A stretch of DNA of 12,668 bases from an uncultured Collinsella sp. (GCA_902472315.1 CABRNM010000038.1:1-12668); one strand, 5' to 3'. Counted from the first letter of the stretch, positions 1 through 6,608 are shown. Numbers and translations are program-made. The notes: generated from the sequence alone by a model not told the origin.

Positions 1-13
1 GCTCTTCCGATCT
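1..13. other. Illumina adapter remnant at the contig edge
   Basis: The first 13 bases, GCTCTTCCGATCT, are identical to the 3' end of the standard Illumina TruSeq adapter. Base 14 fits as the last base of an Asp codon followed by GAG GTC GTC, which restores the expected SufS sequence D-E-V-V-I-T-I-M-E-H-H-S-N. The adapter part read in the same frame gives S-S-D-L, which does not belong. The genomic sequence therefore starts at base 14. Confidence 0.9.
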
Positions 14-911
14 CGAGGTCGTCATCACCATCATGGAGCACCACTCCAACCTAATCCCGTGGCAGCAGGTCTGCCGCGAGACCAGCGCCAAGCTCGTCTA
101 CCTCTACCCCACCAAGACCGGCCAGCTCACCACCGAGGAGGTTCTTGCCAAGGTGGGTCCCAAGACCAAGATCCTGGCCGTGGGACAGGTCTCCAACGTG
201 TTGGGCGTCGAGAACCCAGTCAAGAACCTCGGCAAGCTCGTGCACAAGTACGGCGGCTACCTGGTCGTCGACGGTGCGCAGTCGCTGCCGCACATGCCGG
301 TCGATGTGGCCGACCTGGGCGCCGACTTCTTTGCCTTTAGCGCGCACAAGGCCATGGGCCCCATGGGCATTGGCGTGCTGTGGGGCAAGATGGACCTGCT
401 CAACGCCATGCCGCCCATGCTCACCGGCGGCGAGATGATCGATTCGGTCACCGAGCAGGACGCCGTCTGGGCGCCCGTCCCCGAGAAATTCGAGGCCGGC
501 ACGCAGGACGCCGCCGGCATCTTCGCCACGGGTGCGGCACTCGACTACCTGGTCAACACGGTGGGTTACGATAACATCCAGACCCGCGAGCAGGCACTCG
601 TCCACTATCTGATGGGCGAACTCATGCAGCTCGACTTTGTTCAGATCATCGGCTCCATCTATTGGGACAACCACCACGGCGTTGTGAGCTTTAACGTCAA
701 GGGCATCCACCCGCACGACGTCGCGAGCATCATGGACATGGACGGTGTCTGCATCCGCGCCGGCCACCACTGCGCGCAGCCGCTACTCACCTGGCTGGGC
801 GTCGAGAACCTCGCCTGCTGCCGCGCCAGCGTGGCCTTCTACAACGACAAGGCCGATATCGACAAGTTTATCGCCGGCCTGCATCACGTTTGGAGCACGT
901 TCAATGGGTAA
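14..911 (+). CDS. sufS: Cysteine desulfurase SufS, 5'-truncated by the contig edge
   Basis: This is a PLP-dependent group II cysteine desulfurase that removes sulfur from L-cysteine as a persulfide for Fe-S cluster assembly by the SUF system in the cytosol. About 298 residues remain of a family length near 405-420, so roughly the first 110-120 are missing. The ATG at 33 is internal: it lies in the conserved M-E-H-H-S-N segment, and the reading frame is open upstream to the adapter. The PLP lysine is in FSAHKAMGP (codon 348-350). The catalytic cysteine is in RAGHHCAQP (codon 771-773). The C-terminal helix ends in HHVWSTFNG. The stop codon overlaps the sufU start by 8 bases, which suggests translational coupling. 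SufB, SufC and SufD probably lie upstream, outside the window. The SufU partner supports SufS over a NifS/IscS-type enzyme. Confidence 0.95.
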
Positions 912-1338
912 TCTGTACACCTCCACCACGTTTATGGAGCACAACTCGCATCCCGACTATAAGTACGAGATGGATGCCCCCACGCACGAGCACGACGGCA
1001 TCAACCCCAGCTGCGGCGACGAGCTCACCTTGCAGCTGCGTGTCGAGAACAACGTGATCGAGGAGGCCTCCTTTACCGGTCACGGTTGTGCCATCAGCCA
1101 GGCCAGCGCCGACATCATGGCCGATCTCATCACCGGCGAGACGGTCGAGGAGGCTCGTCGTCTGGCAGGGCTTTTCCTCGCCATGATCCGTGGCGAGCAG
1201 CTCTCCGAGGAAGACCTGGAAGACCTGGACGAGGCCGCCCAGCTCCAGGACATCTCGCACATGCCCGCCCGCGTCAAATGCGCCGAGCTCGCCTGGCGCA
1301 CCCTCGACGGTATGCTCGAGGGGCAAAATAATCAGTAA
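904..1338 (+). CDS. sufU: Fe-S assembly sulfur-transfer protein SufU
   Basis: SufU-type proteins have an IscU fold but use a bound zinc to accept the persulfide sulfur from SufS and pass it to the SufBCD scaffold. The 144 residues match the family length (about 140-150). The expected zinc and active-site ligands are visible: Cys37 and Asp39 in NPSCGD, Cys62 in GHGCAIS, and Cys126 in RVKCAELAW. The long spacing between the second and third cysteines, with the acidic helix GEQLSEEDLEDLDEA, is the SufU-type insertion absent from classical IscU. The ATG at 904 has GGAG at 892-895, 8 bases upstream and inside sufS, and the two genes overlap by 8 bases. An upstream in-frame ATG at 745 lies within sufS coding sequence and gives no homologous residues. 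The gene is followed by an intrinsic terminator. Confidence 0.94.
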   Translation: MGNLYTSTTFMEHNSHPDYKYEMDAPTHEHDGINPSCGDELTLQLRVENNVIEEASFTGHGCAISQASADIMADLITGETVEEARRLAGLFLAMIRGEQLSEEDLEDLDEAAQLQDISHMPARVKCAELAWRTLDGMLEGQNNQ

Positions 1339-1366
1339 TAGTTGTCTCAAATCTGAAGAATTCAGT

Positions 1367-1410
1367 TGGCCGAATCGCTTAACTTTCGCGATTCGGCCAT
1401 TTTCTTTTCT
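1367..1410 (+). terminator. Intrinsic terminator of the suf operon
   Basis: A perfect 12-bp inverted repeat (arms 1367-1378 and 1388-1399, core GGCCGAATCGC / GCGATTCGGCC) encloses a 9-base loop. It is followed by the T-rich run ATTTTCTTTTCT. It sits 29 bases after the sufU stop and just before the 3' end of the convergent minus-strand gene. The T-tract is interrupted by C, so efficiency is uncertain. Confidence 0.85.
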
Positions 1411-1414
1411 GCCT

Positions 1415-2215
1415 TTATTTCGAGCCCTCAGCCTGCGCGTTCACCTGCGCATAAGCGCGCACAATGCGAGAAACGGTACTTTTGCCAATACCCGTATACC
1501 GCTCAATCTGACGCACCGTAAATCCGGCATCGTGCAAGCCAAGAATAACGATGTTGCGCCGCGCCGACGGTGCGGCTTTAACCCCGTGGAGCGGAACCCC
1601 GAGCCCCTTCGCCAACTTTTCGGCAAAGGCGTACCGCTCCCACTCCATCTCTTCCAGATCGGGCATCGCAGACTCGCCGTCGTCGAGCGTCGAAAGCAAA
1701 TAGGCAATAAAGGTCTTGGCAGAACCAAAAAGCTCAAGCACACAAGAAGGGTCAGAAAATCCCCTCGTCATATCGTTGTCATAGGCCCGTAGATACTCGG
1801 CAAAGCTGCTCCATGAATAGCGCTCGATCAGAGCAATACCCGCCTCCTGCGGATTGGCATGCACGGAGCGAATAGCCTCCATCACCTGCCAGTCAGTATC
1901 GAGCGAGCGGCGCTCAAAACGCTCACGAAATAGGCAGCCCGCGCGCCCAGCGCGCTTATTGAACCGACGAGCATACGTCAACAGCAGCCGCTGCATAGCA
2001 GCGCTCATTTCGTCCTCGTAATCCAAAAGCACCAGATCCACGTAGTCGCTCATGAGACACCAGGCCACAATCGTCACCTGGGCATCGCGGCAGCAGTCGC
2101 GCATCAGTTCCAAAAACTCCCACCGGTCCTCGTCGCTCTCAAAGATCAACTGCCCGCCCATACCGCGGGCACAGACATGGTAAAAGCCGGTAACCGTTCT
2201 CCAAACGCGCTGCAT
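1415..2215 (-). CDS. IS200-like Y1 (RAYT-type) protein with lost HUH motif and C-terminal HTH
   Basis: The 266-residue protein has the layout of the Y1 transposase / REP-associated tyrosine transposase family. FYHVCARG lies at 11-18, IFESDEDRWEFLELM follows, then WCLMSDYVDLVLL around 52-64, a tyrosine helix LTYARRFN with Tyr81, and LFRERFERR. The canonical segment reads NHVHL, where the His-x-His pair binds the metal. Here it is DYVDL (residues 57-61; codons 2047-2033), so both metal-binding histidines are replaced (Tyr58, Asp60). Tyr81 is kept. The last 36 residues contain a helix-turn-helix-like segment, GFTVRQIERYTGIGKSTVSR (231-250). The start is the ATG at 2215, preceded by AGGGAG 4 bases upstream. 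A longer reading frame back to 2428 has no family-like residues. No terminal repeats or target duplication frame the gene. I infer a domesticated, probably nuclease-dead DNA- or RNA-binding protein. Product family is fairly sure, activity is not. Confidence 0.8.
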   Translation of the reverse strand: MQRVWRTVTGFYHVCARGMGGQLIFESDEDRWEFLELMRDCCRDAQVTIVAWCLMSDYVDLVLLDYEDEMSAAMQRLLLTYARRFNKRAGRAGCLFRERFERRSLDTDWQVMEAIRSVHANPQEAGIALIERYSWSSFAEYLRAYDNDMTRGFSDPSCVLELFGSAKTFIAYLLSTLDDGESAMPDLEEMEWERYAFAEKLAKGLGVPLHGVKAAPSARRNIVILGLHDAGFTVRQIERYTGIGKSTVSRIVRAYAQVNAQAEGSK

Positions 2216-2618
2216 GGCGCTCCCTTCGCCGGGATCTGCTTGCCATCCAATACAGCACGATTGAAGCGTGCCATCAAAACATTCACGCAAAACAATACAC
2301 TCGCGCGGCCAAAGGCAGCAAACAGGCGGCGAACGGCACCGTTGCAACAGGTTAACCCCCGCAACGCTTACAAGAGCTGACCAAAAGCTTGCCCAAGAAG
2401 GACCCCCTCTACGGAAGTTCACGACCACATAACATAGGGTTAAATCGTTTCAATTAAAACTTCCGGACTTCTCGCTACGAAAACTGAGCCGTTCGCCGAA
2501 TATTCCGTGCATTTCGCGGTATTATAGGGGCTGCATGTCATGTCCCTTTCGAAGGGTCGCCCGGCAATCGCCAGCCACGACCCCCAGACGGGACGCCAAC
2601 ACGATAGAGAGGAGAGGC
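2216..2618. promoter_or_regulatory. Divergent intergenic region with leader of the IscU-like gene
   Basis: This 403-base stretch separates the minus-strand Y1-like gene from the plus-strand IscU-like gene, and I find no convincing gene in it. It is AT-richer than its surroundings between about 2430 and 2530. TATTAT at 2520-2525 could be a -10 element for the plus-strand unit and would give a leader of about 85 bases, but I see no good -35 box at 17 bases. A short hairpin CCCTT-TCG-AAGGG lies early in that leader (2544-2556). The inverted pair CGTTGC (2340-2345) and GCAACG (2361-2366) is of unknown meaning. The open frame from 2535 to 2618 gives arginine-rich residues unlike the family and is read here as leader. 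Confidence 0.4.
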
Positions 2619-3353
2619 ATGCAGTACTCACAGGAAGTGGAGAACATGTGCCCCGTTGCCAAGGGTGCATACCACGGCCCCGCACCCATCCCCGAGGAGG
2701 GCAAGTGGGTCCAGGCTAAGGAGATTTCCGACATCTCCGGTCTTACGCACGGTGTGGGTTGGTGCGCACCTCAGCAGGGCGCCTGCAAGCTCACGCTGAA
2801 CGTCAAGGACGGCATCATCGAGGAGGCCCTCGTTGAGACCATCGGCTGCTCGGGCATGACCCACTCTGCCGCCATGGCTTCCGAGATTCTTCCCGGTAAG
2901 ACCATCCTCGAGGCCCTCAACACCGACCTCGTCTGCGACGCCATCAACGTTGCTATGCGCGAGATCTTCCTGCAGATCGTTTACGGCCGCAGCCAGACCG
3001 CGTTCTCCGAGGGCGGCCTGCCCGTGGGCGCCTCCCTCGACGACCTCGGCAAGGGCCTTCGCTCTCAGGTCGGCACCATGTTCGGCACCAAGGCCAAGGG
3101 CGCTCGTTACCTCGAGCTCGCTCAGGGCTACGTCACCCGCATGGCCCTCAACGACAAGAACGAGATCATCGCATTCGAGTTCCTGAACCTCGGTAAGTTC
3201 ACCGACGCCGTCAAGGCCGGCAAGACCCCCGAGGAGGCCATCGCTGGCGCTATGGGCCACTATGGTCAGTGGGAGAACGCTGCCAAGTACATCGACCCGC
3301 GCACCGACGAGGAGACTCACTCCGTCGCCAGCGTGTTCCCGGTTCACGAGTAG
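2619..3353 (+). CDS. IscU/NifU-N-like iron-sulfur scaffold protein, partner of the GGGtGRT protein
   Basis: The 244-residue protein resembles the IscU/NifU N-terminal scaffold fold in its middle part. KLTLNVKDGIIEEALVETIG followed by Cys77, then LPGKTILEAL, aligns with the IscU stretch that ends in its second cluster-ligating cysteine and the GKS/T-x-x-E helix. Candidate ligands are Cys49 and Cys56 in WCAPQQGAC, Cys77 in IGCSGM and Cys106 in DLVCDAINVAM. Cys106 resembles the third IscU cysteine (HCS-x-LAE), although the spacing is shorter. The NPxCGD motif of true IscU/SufU is absent. About 120 C-terminal residues, including GGLPVGASLDDLGKGLRSQV, are extra to IscU and shared, as I recall, only with homologues next to GGGtGRT genes. 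GGAG at 2611-2614 precedes the ATG at 2619 by 4 bases. An alternative ATG at 2647 also has GGAG upstream, but N-terminal similarity (M-x-Y-S-x-x-V) favours 2619. The second gene follows after 18 bases. The target of the scaffold is unknown. Confidence 0.85.
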   Translation: MQYSQEVENMCPVAKGAYHGPAPIPEEGKWVQAKEISDISGLTHGVGWCAPQQGACKLTLNVKDGIIEEALVETIGCSGMTHSAAMASEILPGKTILEALNTDLVCDAINVAMREIFLQIVYGRSQTAFSEGGLPVGASLDDLGKGLRSQVGTMFGTKAKGARYLELAQGYVTRMALNDKNEIIAFEFLNLGKFTDAVKAGKTPEEAIAGAMGHYGQWENAAKYIDPRTDEETHSVASVFPVHE

Positions 3354-3371
3354 AAAGGGAGGGAAATAACT

Positions 3372-4376
3372 ATGACTGTTACGTTCGAAGGTTACGAGCG
3401 CCGCGCTGACAAGATCAACAAGTGCCTCGCCGACAACGGCATCGCCTCCCTCGAGGAAGCTCTGCAGATCTGCACCGACAAGGGCTTCAACCCGCGTGAG
3501 ATCGTCAACAACACCCAGTCCATCGCCTTCCAGAACGCCGAGTGGGCCTACACCCTCGGCTGCGCTCTCGCTGTCAAGCGTGGCGCCAAGTCCGCTTCTG
3601 AGGCTGCCGCCATCATCGGCGAGGGCATCCAGGCCTTCACCGTTCCCGGCTCCGTCGCCGAGGACCGCAAGGTCGGTCTGGGCCACGGCAACCTGGGCGC
3701 CATGCTGCTCTCCGACGACACCGAGTGCTTCGCCTTCCTGGCTGGCCACGAGTCCTTCGCTGCCGCTGAGGGCGCTATCGGCCTGGCTCTGAACGCCAAC
3801 AAGGCTCGCAAGAAGCCGCTGCGCGTTATCCTCAACGGTCTGGGCAAGGACGCCGCTCAGATCATCGCCCGCATCAACGGCTTCACCTACGTGAAGACCC
3901 AGTTCGACTACTTCACGGGCGAGCTCAAGGTCGTCGAGACCATCCCCTACTCCGATGGTCCCCGCGCCGCCGTCAACTGCTACGGCGCCGACGACGTCCG
4001 CGAGGGCGTTGCCATCATGTGGCACGAGAACGTCGACATCTCGATCACCGGCAACTCCACCAACCCGACGCGCTTCCAGCACCCCGTCGCTGGCACCTAC
4101 AAGAAGGAGCGCCTCGAGGCTGGCAAGAAGTACTTCTCCGTCGCTTCTGGTGGCGGCACTGGCCGTACCCTGCACCCGGACAACATGGGCGCCGGCCCTG
4201 CCTCTTACGGCATGACCGACACCATGGGCCGTATGCACTCCGACGCCCAGTTCGCCGGTTCTTCCTCCGTGCCTGCGCACGTCGACATGATGGGTCTCAT
4301 CGGCATGGGCAACAACCCCATGGTCGGTGCCACCGTCGCCTGCGCTGTCGCCGTCGAGGAGGCCCTCAAGGCCTAA
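3372..4376 (+). CDS. GGGtGRT-family protein of unknown function
   Basis: The 334-residue protein carries the signature GGGTGRT at residues 260-266 (codons from 4149), within SVASGGGTGRTLHPDNMGAG. The very conserved tail DAQFAGSSSVPAHVDMMGLI and MGNNPMVGATVA follows. This matches the Pfam family named for that motif (GGGtGRT), whose biochemical role is not assigned to my knowledge. No signal peptide or membrane helix is visible. Glycine-rich segments such as VGLGHGNLGAM and RVILNGLGKDAAQII suggest a nucleotide- or cofactor-binding fold, but that is inference. A strong AAGGGAGGG (3355-3363) lies 8 bases before the ATG, and the gene follows the IscU-like gene by 18 bases. The pairing suggests it receives an Fe-S cluster or helps the scaffold. 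Codons in this gene and the previous one favour GCT, CGT, TCC and CTC more than in neighbouring genes, which hints at high expression. Confidence 0.88.
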   Translation: MTVTFEGYERRADKINKCLADNGIASLEEALQICTDKGFNPREIVNNTQSIAFQNAEWAYTLGCALAVKRGAKSASEAAAIIGEGIQAFTVPGSVAEDRKVGLGHGNLGAMLLSDDTECFAFLAGHESFAAAEGAIGLALNANKARKKPLRVILNGLGKDAAQIIARINGFTYVKTQFDYFTGELKVVETIPYSDGPRAAVNCYGADDVREGVAIMWHENVDISITGNSTNPTRFQHPVAGTYKKERLEAGKKYFSVASGGGTGRTLHPDNMGAGPASYGMTDTMGRMHSDAQFAGSSSVPAHVDMMGLIGMGNNPMVGATVACAVAVEEALKA

Positions 4377-4410
4377 TCGCGCCCGCGCGATGCTCGTATA
4401 GTTGAGCTTT

Positions 4411-4445
4411 AGAGCCGCTACCCACCCGGGTAGCGGCTCTTTTTT
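4411..4445 (+). terminator. Intrinsic terminator after the scaffold-GGGtGRT operon
   Basis: A perfect 13-bp stem (AGAGCCGCTACCC at 4411-4423, GGGTAGCGGCTCT at 4428-4440) with a 4-base loop runs straight into six T residues (4440-4445). It begins 34 bases after the stop codon and is the strongest terminator in the window. Confidence 0.96.
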
Positions 4446-4473
4446 GTCGCCGCAAAGCGTTCAAGAGCCGATA

Positions 4474-4541
4474 TATCAGTTCTGATGGAACGTAAGGCGT
4501 GATGGGAAGGAGCCGCCAAGCGGCCCTAACGTCCACACGCC
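4474..4541 (+). other. Cluster of inverted repeats upstream of the flavoprotein gene
   Basis: Within the 182-base gap before the flavoprotein gene, ATCAG-TT-CTGAT (4474-4485) is a near-perfect palindrome. Then GGCGTG (4496-4501) can pair with CACGCC (4536-4541), enclosing the hairpin AGG-a-GCCGC-CAA-GCGGC-CCT (4508-4527). This could be an operator plus a structured leader. It does not match any riboswitch consensus I know. The pairings are visible, the function is unknown. Confidence 0.35.
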
Positions 4542-4627
4542 ATATTTGCCCTTTACCGATTTATCCAATCTTTGCGATACCTTTGCCAATCTCCCGTGCG
4601 ACAATGCGCGAACGAGAAAGGAATCCC

Positions 4628-6154
4628 ATGGAATCAACTGATGTACTGGTAATCGGATCGGGCATCGCTGGCCTTTGCGCCGCCATAGAAGCAGCAAGCG
4701 CGGGTGCGACTGTTGCCATCGCAAGCGCCGGCAAGACCATGAGCGGATCGAGCTTCTTCCCGGGCACCTGGGGGCTCGGGCTTATTGGGCCCGTCGACGA
4801 AGACGACGAACAGGACCTTATCGACACCATCCAGGCCGTCGGCGGCGGCGTTGCCGACCCCACGCTCGTCCAGACGTTTGTCCACGGTATCCCCCAGGCC
4901 ATCCAATGGCTCGAGCAAGATCTGGGCGTAGAACTCCAGCGTCCGCAAAGCGCCGAGAGCGCCCAGCAAAAGCAATTTATCCCCTGCTTCGACCACAAGA
5001 CGCGAATGTGGCGCGGACTCACCCGCAAACCCCTCGAAGACGCGTGTACGGCCCAGATCGACTCGCTCGGCATACGCCTGCTCCCCCGACACGAGCTTAT
5101 AGACCTTGTTGAAAGCACAACCGGAAAGATTACCGGCGCCGTGCTCTACAACCAAACAGACGAGCGCATCGTGACCTTTACAGCAAAGGCCACCGTCATC
5201 GCTGCGGGCGGCACGGGCGGTCTGTTCGAACGCAGCCTCACTTCGGCCGATGTACTCAGCTCCTCGCAGGCCATCGCGCTGGCGCACGGTGCATCGCTTA
5301 CCAATATAGAGTTCATGCAGATGATGCCCGGTTTCATTGAACCTAAGCGCAACCTGGTCTTCAACGAAAAAACCTGGCGCTACGTCACGTTTGACCAACC
5401 GGTCGACATTGCCAACGAAAAGTTAGACGATCTGCTTGAGCAACGCTCAGGATATGGCCCCTTCACTTCGCGCCTGGCTTCTCGCGCCATCGATCTTGCC
5501 ATCGATCAAGCAGGTGCCGAAGGTCTGGCGCTCCACTACGACTTCCCGCGAGAGAATGTCCCCGAGTTCGTGCAGACATTTGCCACTTGGCTACAAGACG
5601 AGCATGGTATCGCTCCGAGCGACGAGATGCGTGTGGCGATGTATGCCCACGCGGCCAACGGCGGCATCAAGATCGACAGGACCGCGTACACGGGCGTTGA
5701 GGGCCTCTACGCCTGTGGCGAGGCAACAGGCGGCATGCACGGCGCCGACCGCATCGGAGGGCTGTCGAGCGCCAATGGCATCGTATTCGGGCGCATTGCG
5801 GGCGCATCAGCGGCTCGAGCAGCACTGGACGCTCCCGAGGCTGACGCACCGGTGGATGTCACCCTCCCCGAGCATGGCATCGCTGCAGCAGTCGCCGAGC
5901 GCCTAACCCGCTGCCTCAAGCACACAATGAGCGCCTACTGCATGATCAACAGGACCGATGCGGGTCTATCCAAGGCGCTGCAGGAGCTTGAAAGCCTGCA
6001 AGATGAAGCCACGACTCTAAATAAGCCGCGTGCCAACGACAGCGAAATCGCTGCCCTCGCGCGCCTACAGTCGCAAATTCAGCTGGCTGCGGAGATGGTC
6101 AAAGCCATGCGCAAACGGACTGAAAGCCTCGGTTCGCACTATCGAGCAGACTGA
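4628..6154 (+). CDS. FAD-dependent oxidoreductase of the L-aspartate oxidase / fumarate reductase flavoprotein family
   Basis: The 508-residue protein opens with the FAD Rossmann motif GSGIAG (10-15) and the SGSS segment that contacts flavin. Further on are AAGGTGGLFE, the C-terminal FAD motif LYACGEATGGMHGADRIGG (361-378 region) and the NadB/SdhA-like helical tail ending RTESLGSHYRAD. It has no signal peptide and no flavocytochrome or FMN domain, so it is cytosolic. The catalytic region is unusual. The expected QFHPT is QMMPG (231-235), the EGGHS loop is not present, and the catalytic Arg stretch PRD-x-x-x-RAI is TSRLASRAI (280-288), so the Arg is displaced by one residue. His341 in AHAANGG is kept. 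Start: AAAGGA at 4617-4622, 5 bases before the ATG; an ATG at 4604 is in frame but less well placed. NadA and NadC genes are not adjacent, so I do not call it nadB. The substrate is unknown. Confidence 0.82.
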   Translation: MESTDVLVIGSGIAGLCAAIEAASAGATVAIASAGKTMSGSSFFPGTWGLGLIGPVDEDDEQDLIDTIQAVGGGVADPTLVQTFVHGIPQAIQWLEQDLGVELQRPQSAESAQQKQFIPCFDHKTRMWRGLTRKPLEDACTAQIDSLGIRLLPRHELIDLVESTTGKITGAVLYNQTDERIVTFTAKATVIAAGGTGGLFERSLTSADVLSSSQAIALAHGASLTNIEFMQMMPGFIEPKRNLVFNEKTWRYVTFDQPVDIANEKLDDLLEQRSGYGPFTSRLASRAIDLAIDQAGAEGLALHYDFPRENVPEFVQTFATWLQDEHGIAPSDEMRVAMYAHAANGGIKIDRTAYTGVEGLYACGEATGGMHGADRIGGLSSANGIVFGRIAGASAARAALDAPEADAPVDVTLPEHGIAAAVAERLTRCLKHTMSAYCMINRTDAGLSKALQELESLQDEATTLNKPRANDSEIAALARLQSQIQLAAEMVKAMRKRTESLGSHYRAD

Positions 6155-6197
6155 ATCGATTCACACTTTGAGTTTGATCACAATTTCTCAACATGCA

Positions 6198-6290
6198 TCG
6201 AGCCCCGTAAGTATGATTCCCCCAAGGAGAACACGCTTACGGGGCTTGAGCTGTGTTTTCCCTAAGGGAATCACGGTGCAGACAGCTCAG
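6198..6290. other. Nested inverted repeats with pseudoknot potential
   Basis: Three pairings overlap in 93 bases. P1 is a 14-bp stem, one G-T pair, between 6198-6211 and 6236-6249 (core AGCCCCGTAAG / CTTACGGGGCT) with a 24-base loop. P2 pairs 6247-6254 with 6282-6289 (TGAGCTGT / ACAGCTCA). It encloses P3, TTCCC-TAA-GGGAA (6258-6270). The P1 loop holds TGATTCCC (6214-6221), which is complementary to GGGAATCA (6266-6273), giving either a pseudoknot or a switch with P3. The element lies 44 bases after the flavoprotein stop and before the tRNA terminator. No clear poly-T follows on the plus strand. It may be a small RNA, an attenuator-like end of the upstream mRNA, or a repeat element. Confidence 0.5.
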
Positions 6291-6330
6291 CTCCGCGCCC
6301 TTTCGGGTTCGACCCAATGTGAGGTCAACG

Positions 6331-6361
6331 AAAAAAGCGACCAGCCGAAGCCAGTCGCTTT
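6331..6361 (-). terminator. Intrinsic terminator of the tRNA-His/tRNA-Lys operon
   Basis: On the minus strand GCGACTGGC-TTCG-GCTGGTCGC (6358 down to 6337) forms a 9-bp stem with two G-T pairs and a stable TTCG tetraloop, followed by six T residues (6336-6331). The plus-strand version has mismatches in place of the G-T pairs, which supports minus-strand use. It lies just 12 bases beyond the tRNA-Lys 3' end. Confidence 0.9.
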
Positions 6362-6370
6362 AACATGCTT

Positions 6371-6446
6371 TGGTGGGCCGTCAGGGGGTCGAACCCTGGA
6401 CCTTGGGATTAAGAGTCCCCTGCTCTACCAACTGAGCTAACGACCC
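6371..6446 (-). tRNA. tRNA-Lys (anticodon CTT)
   Basis: The 76-base gene folds as a standard cloverleaf: acceptor GGGTCGT / ACGGCCC with one G-T pair, D-arm GCTCAGTTGGTAGAGC, and anticodon loop CTCTTAA with CTT reading AAG. The T-arm is CAGGG-TTCGACC-CCCTG, and A73 with CCA are encoded. The anticodon stem has one G-A mismatch at its outer pair. It follows tRNA-His by 22 bases on the same transcript. Confidence 0.95.
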
Positions 6447-6468
6447 GATATCAACACGAAGCAAGAAC

Positions 6469-6546
6469 TGGGGTGGGTAAAGGGACTCGAACCCTCGACC
6501 TACGGGACCACAACCCGTCGCTCTAGCCAACTGAGCTACACCCACC
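6469..6546 (-). tRNA. tRNA-His (anticodon GTG)
   Basis: The cloverleaf has anticodon stem-loop ACGGG-TTGTGGT-CCCGT with anticodon GTG, a T-loop TTCGAGT, and an encoded CCA. Acceptor pairing places an extra G at position -1 (base 6546) opposite C73 (base 6472). This G-1:C73 pair is the identity element of histidine tRNAs and here it is genomically encoded. The gene is the first of the minus-strand two-tRNA unit. Confidence 0.95.
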
Positions 6547-6572
6547 GTGTCCTGTGCGCTTCGCGCTCGACT

Positions 6573-6601
6573 ATTATTGCAAGGAACGCCATGCGATGCA
6601 A
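6573..6601 (-). promoter_or_regulatory. Sigma-70-type promoter of the tRNA operon
   Basis: On the minus strand TTGCAT (6601-6596) and AATAAT (6578-6573) are separated by exactly 17 bases, 27 bases before the tRNA-His 5' end. The -10 matches the consensus at five of six positions and the -35 at three. Confidence 0.65.
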
Positions 6602-6608
6602 GCCCCAA

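Noticed and set aside
1415..2215. A complete insertion sequence around the Y1-like gene
   Set aside because: No terminal palindromes or REP-like hairpins were found on both sides. The downstream hairpin at 1367-1399 is better explained as the suf terminator.
2216..2428. N-terminal extension of the Y1-like protein to an ATG at 2428
   Set aside because: The extra residues are Cys/Arg-rich without similarity to the family, and a ribosome binding site precedes the ATG at 2215 where family similarity begins.
2628..4280. A 550-codon open frame on the minus strand antisense to the scaffold and GGGtGRT genes
   Set aside because: Its translation is dominated by Val, Gly, Leu, Ala and Asp with no recognisable domain, as expected opposite highly biased GC-rich codons. 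The plus-strand genes have strong family motifs and ribosome binding sites.
4628..6154. Calling the flavoprotein nadB
   Set aside because: Key catalytic motifs of L-aspartate oxidase are changed and no nadA or nadC gene is adjacent, so only the superfamily is supported.
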